Positions 1-5,897 of a stretch of 11,031 bases of DNA are shown in pieces. Positions within the stretch are counted from its first letter, which is position 1. Each line of letters opens with the position of its first letter. The position numbers and the translations under genes were made by a program. Origin of the DNA: Flavobacteriaceae bacterium (GTDB lineage Bacteria > Bacteroidota > Bacteroidia > Flavobacteriales > Flavobacteriaceae). The stretch is taken from NCBI GenBank assembly GCA_947472705.1, contig CANJDA010000066.1, forward strand, positions 1-11,031. Direction: 5' to 3'. The notes under the pieces are model-generated. The model worked only from the letters and a program-made list of their open reading frames with translations, was not told where the DNA came from and did no database searches.

Positions 1-228
1 ATCACTATCGAATATTATGATGAAGATTTTAATAAAAAAACCGAAGTGTATGACGGCTTGATTGCCCGAGTGATTCAACACGAATACGATCATATTGAAG
101 GCATATTGTTTACCGATAAAATTTCAATGCTTAAAAAAACACTGATTAAAAAGAAGTTACAAAACATCATGGAAGGCAAAGCTCGCCCCGATTATAAAAT
201 GAAATTTGCCAATAAAAAAGGAAGATAA
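1..228 (+). CDS. def: Peptide deformylase, C-terminal fragment (5' cut by window edge)
   Basis: Removes the N-terminal formyl group from nascent proteins in the cytosol, using a metal ion. Reading frame 1 is open from the first base and encodes 75 residues before TAA. It contains the family's third motif, HEYDH (fragment residues 27-31), in which the two His bind the metal and Glu is the catalytic base. The sequence following that motif (EGILFTDKI) is also typical. The first two motifs (GxGLAAxQ and EGCLS) would lie to the left of the window. The tail is Lys-rich, as is usual in Bacteroidota enzymes. A GTG at 46 could be mistaken for a start, but the deformylase reading continues upstream of it, so the gene is truncated only by the window. 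It is followed after 57 nt by the DUF5606 gene on the same strand. Confidence 0.93.
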   Translation: MTIEYYDEDFNKKTEVYDGLIARVIQHEYDHIEGILFTDKISMLKKTLIKKKLQNIMEGKARPDYKMKFANKKGR

Positions 229-255
229 TTAACCATTATCAACTAAACAATTAAA

Positions 256-263
256 TATATTTG
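256..263 (+). promoter_or_regulatory. Putative -7 box of the DUF5606 gene
   Basis: TATATTTG matches the Bacteroidota sigma-ABfr -7 consensus TAnnTTTG exactly. It lies 22 nt before the ATG at 286, which would give a leader of about 18-20 nt. I see no clear TTG -33 element at the usual distance, where the def stop codon region lies. The motif is short and the base composition is AT-rich, so chance occurrence is possible. Confidence 0.42.
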
Positions 264-285
264 TCCCAATAAATTAAAATAAGAA

Positions 286-789
286 ATGAACGTAGAAAAA
301 ATTTTAGCAATTGCAGGTAAGCCTGGTTTATTTGAATTAAAATTGCAAACCCGCTCAGGATTTTTGGCGGAGTCTTTATTAGACGGAAAAAAAATCACCG
401 TAGGTATGAGAAGTAATGTAAGTTTACTTTCTGAAATCTCAATGTATACCTATAGCGAAGAAAAACCATTAGTAGAAATAATGCGAGCTATTGCAGTTAA
501 AGAAAATGAAGGGCCAACTTCTGTTTCTCATAAAGAAGACAATCCAAAATTAATAGCTTATTTTAAAGAAATATTACCTGATTATGATGCCGATAGAGTT
601 TATGCTTCCGATATCAAAAAACTATTAAATTGGTACAATATTCTTCAAGCAAAAGGGTTGGTTTCAAAAGAAGAACCTATAGTTGAAAATGCAGAAGCGG
701 TAAAAGAAGAAGTGGTAGAAAAAGTAAAAAAAGAAGCTAAAGCAGAAAAAACTGAAAAAGCACCAGCCAAGCCAAAAACTAAAAAATAG
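286..789 (+). CDS. DUF5606 domain-containing protein
   Basis: A 167-residue protein of unknown function that I recognise as the Bacteroidota-restricted DUF5606 family. The folded part spans about residues 1-128 and opens with the typical MNVEKILAIAGKPGLFEL. That N-terminal segment looks like a small beta-rich domain, and a helical part follows, with YASDIKKLLNWYNIL at about 106-120. From about residue 128 to the end the protein turns into a Lys/Glu/Ala-rich low-complexity tail that is probably disordered and ends in a basic stretch. There is no signal peptide or membrane segment, so it is likely cytosolic. It lies between def and mazG, which matches the usual Flavobacteriaceae order. That conserved linkage is suggestive, but it does not define a function. 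The start is preceded by an A-rich stretch rather than a Shine-Dalgarno sequence, as is normal in this phylum. Confidence 0.85.
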   Translation: MNVEKILAIAGKPGLFELKLQTRSGFLAESLLDGKKITVGMRSNVSLLSEISMYTYSEEKPLVEIMRAIAVKENEGPTSVSHKEDNPKLIAYFKEILPDYDADRVYASDIKKLLNWYNILQAKGLVSKEEPIVENAEAVKEEVVEKVKKEAKAEKTEKAPAKPKTKK

Positions 790-811
790 TTAATTACTTC
801 TTTATAAATAC

Positions 812-850
812 AAATCCTATTGTTAGAATTAATGATAGGATTTTTTATTT
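812..850 (+). terminator. Rho-independent terminator after the DUF5606 gene
   Basis: A perfect 9-bp stem (AAATCCTAT at 812-820 with ATAGGATTT at 835-843) encloses a 14-nt loop. The loop can itself pair weakly. A T-run starts within the stem's right arm at 841. It lies 23 nt after the DUF5606 stop codon. The stem is AT-rich, so its strength is probably moderate and some read-through into mazG is likely. Confidence 0.7.
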
Positions 851-853
851 TTA
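846..853 (+). promoter_or_regulatory. Possible -7 box of mazG
   Basis: TATTTTTA is one base off TAnnTTTG and lies 15 nt before the mazG ATG at 869. A TTG at 820-822 could serve as -33, although the 23-nt spacer is at the long limit. The box is made from the T-tract of the preceding terminator, so this is a weak call on composition alone. The same TTATTTTTAC string precedes the cyanophycinase gene. Confidence 0.25.
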
Positions 854-868
854 CATAAACCACAAACA

Positions 869-1645
869 ATGAACACACGTCAACAGCAACTGGAAGCTTT
901 CAATCGTTTACTCGATATCATGGATGATTTACGCGAAAAATGTCCCTGGGATAAAAAGCAAACGCTCGAAAGTTTGAGGCATCTCACTATTGAAGAAACT
1001 TACGAATTAGGCGATGCTATTTTAGATAGAGATTTGCTAGAAATAAAAAAAGAGCTTGGTGATTTGTTGTTGCACATCGTTTTTTATGCCAAAATTGGAA
1101 GCGAAACCAACGACTTTGATATAGCCGATGTAGCTAATAGTATTTGTGAAAAATTAATTGATCGTCATCCTCATATTTACGGTGATGTGGTCGTAGCTGA
1201 TGAAGAGGAAGTTAAACAAAATTGGGAAAAGTTAAAACTCAAAGAAGGAAAGAAATCGGTACTGGAAGGAGTCCCTAAAAGTTTACCCGCTTTGGTCAAA
1301 GCCAGTCGGATTCAAGACAAAGTAAAAGGAGTAGGCTTTGATTGGGAAGAACCTCATCAAGTTTGGGACAAAGTACAAGAAGAATTGCAGGAACTTCAAG
1401 ACGAGGTAAAGGAAGGAAATCAAGATAAAATTGAAGCCGAATTTGGCGATGTATTATTTTCTATGATTAACTATGCTAGATTCCTTAAAGTAAATCCTGA
1501 AGATGCTTTAGAACGCACTAATAAAAAATTCATCAAACGCTTCATGTATCTCGAAAGTAAAGCTTCAGAATTGGGCAAACCCTTAATGGATATGACTTTG
1601 GCTGAAATGGATATTTTTTGGGAAGAGGCAAAGCGTCTTCCCTAA
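869..1645 (+). CDS. mazG: Nucleoside triphosphate pyrophosphohydrolase MazG
   Basis: Cytosolic house-cleaning enzyme that hydrolyses (d)NTPs to the monophosphate plus pyrophosphate. The 258-residue protein has the normal tandem two-domain MazG layout. The first metal-binding helix pair is EETYE (42-46) with ELGD (62-65), and the second is EELQE (171-175) with EFGD (191-194). CPWD (25-28), RHPHIYGD (99-106) and the linker GVPKSLPAL / GVGFDWE (134-160) are also family hallmarks. The gene starts at ATG 869, just after a terminator hairpin. Its end is unusual. A 70-bp palindromic insertion begins within the last codons, so the protein now finishes EEAKRLP, whereas the displaced ancestral end, still readable at 1686-1712, encodes FWEEAKKL and stop. 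The enzyme should remain functional, because only the last three residues changed. Confidence 0.96.
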   Translation: MNTRQQQLEAFNRLLDIMDDLREKCPWDKKQTLESLRHLTIEETYELGDAILDRDLLEIKKELGDLLLHIVFYAKIGSETNDFDIADVANSICEKLIDRHPHIYGDVVVADEEEVKQNWEKLKLKEGKKSVLEGVPKSLPALVKASRIQDKVKGVGFDWEEPHQVWDKVQEELQELQDEVKEGNQDKIEAEFGDVLFSMINYARFLKVNPEDALERTNKKFIKRFMYLESKASELGKPLMDMTLAEMDIFWEEAKRLP

Positions 1646-1702
1646 AAATTGGAATTGGAAAATCTATGATTTTCAAATTTCTAAATTTTGGGAAGAGGCA
1701 AA
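1616..1702 (+). repeat. 17-bp direct repeat bracketing the mazG 3' insertion
   Basis: The string ttttgggaagaggcaaa occurs at 1616-1632, inside the mazG coding end, and again at 1686-1702. The offset is exactly 70 bp. The bases flanking each copy differ, so the repeat ends are sharp. The second copy, read on in the mazG frame (TTT TGG GAA GAG GCA AAA AAA TTA TAA), restores a sensible MazG terminus, FWEEAKKL. The parsimonious reading is therefore that a 70-bp unit was inserted into, or duplicated at, the original mazG end. Confidence 0.9.
1633..1699. repeat. 67-nt imperfect palindromic element inserted at the end of mazG
   Basis: The element is centred on TAT (1665-1667). The inner arms GAAAATC (1658-1664) and GATTTTC (1668-1674) pair perfectly. 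The outer arms TCTTCCC (1636-1642) and GGGAAGA (1690-1696) also pair perfectly, and GC (1633-1634) pairs with GC (1698-1699) beyond one G-G mismatch. Between these, 22 of 28 positions from 1637 to 1695 are complementary around the loop. RNA from either strand would fold into a long hairpin. It supplies the present mazG stop codon (TAA 1643-1645) and occupies the spacer before the ABM gene. It encodes no protein, so if mobile it would be a passively mobilised palindromic unit. The dispersed-repeat interpretation is inferred, because only one copy is present here. Confidence 0.8.
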
Positions 1703-1716
1703 AAAATTATAACCTT

Positions 1717-2025
1717 ATGGAACCACCCTATTATGCAGTAATTTTTACTTCTGTTACAACTAATAATACAGAAGGGTATGTTGAAATGGCAACGTTAATG
1801 GTAAACTTAGCCAAAGAACAGGAAGGATTTTTAGGCGTTGAGTCTGCTAGAAATGAAATAGGAATTACGGTTTCTTATTGGAAAAATTTGGAATCTATTG
1901 ACAAATGGAAAAATCAATTAGATCATATAGAAGCTCAAGAAAAAGGAAGAGCAACTTGGTATAAAAACTATACCACAAGAATTGCTTTGGTTGAAAGAGA
2001 ATATTCATTTCAGTCAGAAAGCTAA
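1717..2025 (+). CDS. Antibiotic biosynthesis monooxygenase (ABM)-like small protein
   Basis: A 102-residue soluble cytosolic protein of the dimeric alpha-beta barrel (ABM) superfamily. Recognisable elements are an N-terminal strand (YYAVIFTS, 5-12), the MATLM helix, the PGFLG-like turn EGFLGVESAR (36-45), ITVSYWKNLESIDKWK (50-65), and DHIEAQEKGRATWYKNY (69-85) followed by RIALVEREY (88-96). This pattern is typical of the family annotated as ABM-domain or HmoA-like proteins, whose substrates are mostly unknown. I cannot assign heme degradation or quinol oxidation here. The frame is open back to a TTG at 1618, but that extension translates the mazG end and the palindromic insertion, so ATG 1717 is the true start. 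Before the insertion the gene began 4 nt after the mazG stop and was probably translationally linked to it. The gap is now 71 nt. Confidence 0.85.
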   Translation: MEPPYYAVIFTSVTTNNTEGYVEMATLMVNLAKEQEGFLGVESARNEIGITVSYWKNLESIDKWKNQLDHIEAQEKGRATWYKNYTTRIALVEREYSFQSES

Positions 2026-2044
2026 TATAAAACTTAATTTTAAG

Positions 2045-2052
2045 TACATTTG
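2045..2052 (+). promoter_or_regulatory. Putative -7 box of the amino acid permease gene
   Basis: TACATTTG fits TAnnTTTG exactly and ends 30 nt before the permease ATG at 2083. A start at TTG 2050 would lie inside this box, which is one reason for preferring ATG 2083. No convincing -33 TTG is visible upstream. Confidence 0.42.
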
Positions 2053-2082
2053 AAAATACCTAACCAAACAAAACCAACATAC

Positions 2083-3528
2083 ATGTCTGAAACAAAACAC
2101 GAATTAAAACGTTCTCTCGGTCTTATAGATGCCACAAGTATAGTTGCCGGTTCCATGATAGGATCCGGTATTTTTATTGTTACTGCCGCCATGGCTCGAG
2201 ATGTGGGTTCTGCCGCTTGGTTACTAATAATTTGGTTAGTAACTGGATTATTAACGATGGCAGCGGCACTAAGTTATGGTGAATTGGCAGGGATGATGCC
2301 CAATGCCGGTGGACAATTTGTTTATATCCAAAGGGCCTATGGACGATTGGCTTCTTTTCTTTACGGATGGACAGTTTTTACCGTTATACAAACAGGAGTT
2401 ATAGCTGCAGTAGCTGTAGCTTTTGCCAACTATACGGCTGTCTTTTTTCCAGCTTTAGAAAATAAAATTCTGCAAATAGGTGAGGCCTATTCGTTTACCA
2501 ATAAACAAGTATTAGCGATGGCTAGTGTTGTACTGTTAACATTTATTAATACTAAAGGAGTAAAAACAGGAAAGATAATTCAGTTGTGTTTTACCGCTGC
2601 CAAATTGGTAGCTTTATTTGCTATCATCATAGCTGGTTTATATATTGGATGTAAGACAAATGTACTTTCAAATAATTTTGCTCATATGTGGGAGGCTTCA
2701 AAAACAGTATTGAATCCTGATGGCACTATAACGGTTACGAAAATCGCAGGCGTAGCTTTATTAGGTGCAATGGGAGCAACGATTATAAACTCACTATTTT
2801 CTAGTGATGCATGGAACAATGTAACTTTTATTGCTGGGGAAATAAAAGAACCAAAGAAAAACATACCACGCAGTTTGTTTTTGGGAACTTTAATCGTTAC
2901 CATAATTTATATTTTAGCCAATATTGCTTACTTAGCTTTATTGCCCATGCAAGGTGTTCCTAATGGAACAGTAATGCAAAATGGGATTATGTTTGCAGCT
3001 CAGGATAGAGTAGGAGCAGCCGCTGCTAGTATGATAATGGGTAATATAGGTGTTTTTGTAATGGCTGGATTAATCATGGTTTCCACATTTGGATGTAATA
3101 GTGGTTTGATTTTAGCAGGAGGAAGATTATTTTATGCTATGGCAAAAGAACGTTTGTTTTTTAAAAGTGCTGGTGAATTAAACAAAAATGATGTACCTGC
3201 CAAAGCACTCTGGCTACAATGTTTATGGGCTTGTTTGTTATGTATTTCAGGTAAATATGGTGATTTATTAACTTATGCTACTTTTGCGTCAATATTATTT
3301 TATATGCTTACTATTTATGGGATTTTTATTTTGAGAAAAAAAGAGCCTCATACTGAACGACCATATAAAGCATTTGGTTATCCTTTGGTTCCCATTTTGT
3401 ATATACTCCTTACTGGAATGATATGCGTCACTTTATTGGTTTATGACACCAAGAACACAGGGTTAGGATTGTTTATTGTAACTTTAGGTATACCAGTCTA
3501 CTATTTGTTTATGAGAAAAATAGAATAA
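2083..3528 (+). CDS. APC superfamily amino acid permease
   Basis: Inner-membrane secondary transporter of the amino acid-polyamine-organocation superfamily, 481 residues and of normal length. After a short charged cytosolic N-terminus (SETKHELKRSLGL), TM1 carries the unwound substrate-binding signature GSMIGSGIF (23-31). The remainder reads as about twelve hydrophobic helices. The conserved intracellular segment after TM2, ELAGMMPNAGGQFVYIQRAYG, is present, as is SLFSSDAWNNVTFIAGEIKEPKKNIPRSL around the middle, which resembles the LAT-like (L-amino acid) branch. Substrate and coupling ion cannot be read from the sequence. The frame extends back to TTG 2050, adding 11 residues, but ATG 2083 gives the usual family N-terminus and avoids the promoter box. 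The gene stands alone, with its own putative promoter and a strong terminator immediately after the stop. Confidence 0.92.
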   Translation: MSETKHELKRSLGLIDATSIVAGSMIGSGIFIVTAAMARDVGSAAWLLIIWLVTGLLTMAAALSYGELAGMMPNAGGQFVYIQRAYGRLASFLYGWTVFTVIQTGVIAAVAVAFANYTAVFFPALENKILQIGEAYSFTNKQVLAMASVVLLTFINTKGVKTGKIIQLCFTAAKLVALFAIIIAGLYIGCKTNVLSNNFAHMWEASKTVLNPDGTITVTKIAGVALLGAMGATIINSLFSSDAWNNVTFIAGEIKEPKKNIPRSLFLGTLIVTIIYILANIAYLALLPMQGVPNGTVMQNGIMFAAQDRVGAAAASMIMGNIGVFVMAGLIMVSTFGCNSGLILAGGRLFYAMAKERLFFKSAGELNKNDVPAKALWLQCLWACLLCISGKYGDLLTYATFASILFYMLTIYGIFILRKKEPHTERPYKAFGYPLVPILYILLTGMICVTLLVYDTKNTGLGLFIVTLGIPVYYLFMRKIE

Positions 3529-3558
3529 AAAAAAGCCCCAAATTTTGGGGCTTTTTTT
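3529..3558. terminator. Bidirectional Rho-independent terminator between the permease and the PPIase operon
   Basis: GCCCCAAA and TTTGGGGC (3535-3551) form a GC-rich stem around a central T. An A-run lies on the left (3529-3534) and seven T on the right (3552-3558), so a valid hairpin plus U-tract is produced on both strands. It starts directly after the permease stop (3526-3528) and lies 14 nt from the stop of the converging PPIase gene. One element therefore serves both transcripts. Confidence 0.93.
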
Positions 3559-3572
3559 ATAAAAAGGATTTA

Positions 3573-4805
3573 TTATTTTGTTGGAACTGCTTCTGTAGTA
3601 GGTTTTGGGCCTTCAAGCATTTCAACTTCAAAAATGATATTAGCGTTTGGTGGAATAACATTTCCAGCACCTCTTTCACCATATCCTAATTTTGATGGAA
3701 TAAAGAATAATGCTTTATCACCAATATTCATTAAACTGGTTCCTTCAATAAAACCTGGAATCAAACCTTCTTTTTGACCATAAGTAAACGGAAAAGGTTG
3801 ATAGCCATTTGCTTTAGCTCTGTTTTCATCAAATTTTCCATACTCTTTACAAACTGTTTCATAACTACTATCAAACAAACTTCCATCTTCCAAGTATCCA
3901 GCATAGTTAATTAGAACTTTAGTGCCATCAGCTGGCTTAGTTCCAGTTCCTTTTTGTGTAATTTTATATTTTAATCCAGAAGGAGTTTCAGTTGCTGTTG
4001 CTTTAACACCTGTTAAATAAGCCGCTTTTGCTGTGATAACTGGGCCATATTGTGATTTGTATTCTGCCATTTTTTTGGCTTCAGCTTCAGCTTGCACTTT
4101 CTTTTTATCTGCTTCAGCCGCTGCATCTTTTGCATCGTCACCAGCTTTATTGGCCATATAATCAGCAAATATTTTAGGAGCATCAAATTTCTTAGCATTA
4201 ACTCCTTTGCGTGTAATGGTTACTTTTTTAATAATATCATCTTGTTTAATCGCATTTACCACATCTTGTCCTTTGGTTACATTACCAAAAATAGTATGCT
4301 TACCCGTTAACCAAGGAGTATCTTTATGAGTAATAAAAAACTGAGAACCATTAGTTTTAGGACCTGAATTTGCCATAGCTAAAATTCCAGCTCTGTCAAA
4401 TTTTGCATCTGTGAACTCATCTTTAAAAGCATAACCCGGTCCACCAGAACCATTTCCTGCAGGGTCACCACCTTGTATCATAAAATCAGCTATCACTCTG
4501 TGAAATTTCAATCCGTCGTAAAAAGGTTTTCCTTTAAATTTATCATCAGTTACTGATGCATTAGTACCTTCTGCCAAAGCTATAAAGTTAGCTACGGTAA
4601 TTGGTGTTTTTGTGTATTCTAATTGTACTGTAATTTTACCTTTATCGGTATCAAATTCGGCAAAGATTCCCTCTTCTGTAGTTGGAGTAACTGCTTTTTT
4701 TGCAGGCAATGTTTTAGTTGATTTAGCTGGAGCTTTTTTAGTTTGAGCTGTAATACTCATCATTCCTAAGCAAATCAATAACAGAATGTTACATTTAATT
4801 TTCAT
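3573..4805 (-). CDS. Periplasmic cyclophilin-FKBP fusion peptidyl-prolyl isomerase (non-lipidated paralogue)
   Basis: Two unrelated PPIase folds in one 410-residue chain, expected to catalyse prolyl cis-trans isomerisation of envelope proteins. Residues 1-20 form a Sec signal peptide ending SITA before QTKK, with no lipobox Cys, so the protein is predicted to be soluble in the periplasm. A Lys/Ala/Pro-rich linker runs to about 45. The cyclophilin domain (about 46-200) keeps FHRV (101-104, catalytic Arg103), QGGDP (111-115), MANSGPKTNGSQFF (144-157) and the Trp165/His170 pair. An Ala/Lys/Glu-rich, probably helical linker covers about 220-250. The FKBP domain (about 275-396) has YAGYLEDGSLFDSS, LIPGFIEG, LGYGERGAG and IPPNANIIFEVEM. 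It is the last gene of the leftward run, 38 nt after its lipidated paralogue, and ends near the shared terminator. The cyclophilin half looks catalytically complete. Confidence 0.93.
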   Translation of the reverse strand: MKIKCNILLLICLGMMSITAQTKKAPAKSTKTLPAKKAVTPTTEEGIFAEFDTDKGKITVQLEYTKTPITVANFIALAEGTNASVTDDKFKGKPFYDGLKFHRVIADFMIQGGDPAGNGSGGPGYAFKDEFTDAKFDRAGILAMANSGPKTNGSQFFITHKDTPWLTGKHTIFGNVTKGQDVVNAIKQDDIIKKVTITRKGVNAKKFDAPKIFADYMANKAGDDAKDAAAEADKKKVQAEAEAKKMAEYKSQYGPVITAKAAYLTGVKATATETPSGLKYKITQKGTGTKPADGTKVLINYAGYLEDGSLFDSSYETVCKEYGKFDENRAKANGYQPFPFTYGQKEGLIPGFIEGTSLMNIGDKALFFIPSKLGYGERGAGNVIPPNANIIFEVEMLEGPKPTTEAVPTK

Positions 4806-4843
4806 AGTTTATAAAATTTTTATTGGTAATTATTTATTTGTAT

Positions 4844-5887
4844 TTATAGTTTCTCTTTTACTTCTATTTCAAATATTAAATTGGCATTTGGTGGAATGAC
4901 ACCACCTGCACCTCCTGTACCATACCCTAAAATAGCAGGGATGAAAAGTACTGCTTTTTCTCCAATTTTCAAATATCCTATCCCTTCAACAAATCCAGGA
5001 ATAAGGTTTTTAGCACCTACTGTATATGGGAGAGCAGTATAACCATTATGTGCAGCTCTTTGCTCATCATATTTTCCAAATTGTTTAGCAACTTCGGGGT
5101 CGCTAGTATCAAAAAGTGTTCCATCTTCTAAATACCCCGAATAATTGATATAAATTGTACCCGTTGTTGGTTTTATTCCAGTTGAGGTTTGTATGATTTT
5201 ATAAGACAATCCGCTTGGTGATTTGGTAGTTGATTTTTTTAACTCTTTAAAATAGGAAGCTTTTTGTTCTTTTACAGATTTGTATTTTTTAAAATAATCT
5301 GAAAACACTTTTACAGCATCAAATTTTTTAACATCTTCTCCTTTTCGAATGATGTTTACTTCGGTCATCTCATCATTTTTTGAAATAGAATTCACAACAT
5401 TCATACCTTGTATTACATGACCGAAAACACTATAACCTCCATCTAAATCAGGAGTTGGTTTTTGAGTGATATAAAATTGACAACCATTAGTGTTAGGTCC
5501 CGAATTTGCCATAGCAACCGTACCTGCTTTGTCGTGTTTTAAATCCGTAATTTCATCTCTGAAGACATAGCCTGGGTCACCCGAACCGTTTCCATAAGGA
5601 TCTCCTCCTTGAATTACAAAACCAGGTTCAACTCTATGAAATACCAATCCTTCATAAAAGGGTTTTCCTTTCAAATCTTCCATAACAAATGGGTTGTTAC
5701 CTTCTGCTAAGCTGACAAAATTAGCAACAGTTATTGGGGCTTTGGTGTAATCGAGTTGGAAAAGTATTTTTCCTTTTGGAGTAACAATTTCGGCATATAA
5801 GCCATCTTTTAAATTTTTGTATTCATCTTTACAAGAAGTTAGTGTAAGTGAAACTAAAGCAAAGAAAAGGACAATTTTCTTATTCAT
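4844..5887 (-). CDS. Lipoprotein cyclophilin-FKBP fusion peptidyl-prolyl isomerase
   Basis: A 347-residue paralogue of the downstream gene with the same cyclophilin-then-FKBP order. The N-terminus is a lipoprotein signal peptide with lipobox LTSC (Cys19), so the protein should be membrane-anchored in the periplasm or at the outer membrane. The cyclophilin domain (about 30-182) keeps FHRV (83-86, Arg85), QGGDP (93-97) and MANSGPNTNGCQF (126-138). However, the usual Trp and His of the cyclosporin-binding edge are Asp147 and Tyr152. The linker is shorter than in the paralogue. The FKBP domain (about 226-345) has YSGYLEDGTLFDTS, LIPGFVEG, LGYGTGGAG and IPPNANLIFEIEV. Like its partner it carries an extra segment after FDTS (about 263-290) that shares the pattern KxDExRAxxNGY. 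It starts 10 nt after gldI, so co-transcription with gldI is very likely. Confidence 0.93.
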   Translation of the reverse strand: MNKKIVLFFALVSLTLTSCKDEYKNLKDGLYAEIVTPKGKILFQLDYTKAPITVANFVSLAEGNNPFVMEDLKGKPFYEGLVFHRVEPGFVIQGGDPYGNGSGDPGYVFRDEITDLKHDKAGTVAMANSGPNTNGCQFYITQKPTPDLDGGYSVFGHVIQGMNVVNSISKNDEMTEVNIIRKGEDVKKFDAVKVFSDYFKKYKSVKEQKASYFKELKKSTTKSPSGLSYKIIQTSTGIKPTTGTIYINYSGYLEDGTLFDTSDPEVAKQFGKYDEQRAAHNGYTALPYTVGAKNLIPGFVEGIGYLKIGEKAVLFIPAILGYGTGGAGGVIPPNANLIFEIEVKEKL

Positions 5888-5897
5888 TGTAATCTAT

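Noticed and set aside
46..228. Independent 60-residue gene from GTG 46
   Set aside because: The same frame continues upstream to base 1 with recognisable deformylase sequence, so this is the tail of def.
1618..2025. 135-residue reading frame starting at TTG 1618 for the ABM protein
   Set aside because: The first 33 residues are out-of-frame translation of the mazG end and the palindromic insertion; family similarity begins exactly at ATG 1717.
2050..2082. TTG start adding 11 residues to the permease
   Set aside because: It lies inside the TACATTTG box and the added residues do not resemble permease N-termini; ATG 2083 fits better.
4092..4310. Plus-strand open frame inside the PPIase fusion, and similar antisense frames at 645-878, 2682-2903, 6253-6471, 8466-8666, 9983-10165 and 10260-10514
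   Set aside because: All lie opposite or in other frames of well-supported genes and show no family motifs; they are composition shadows.
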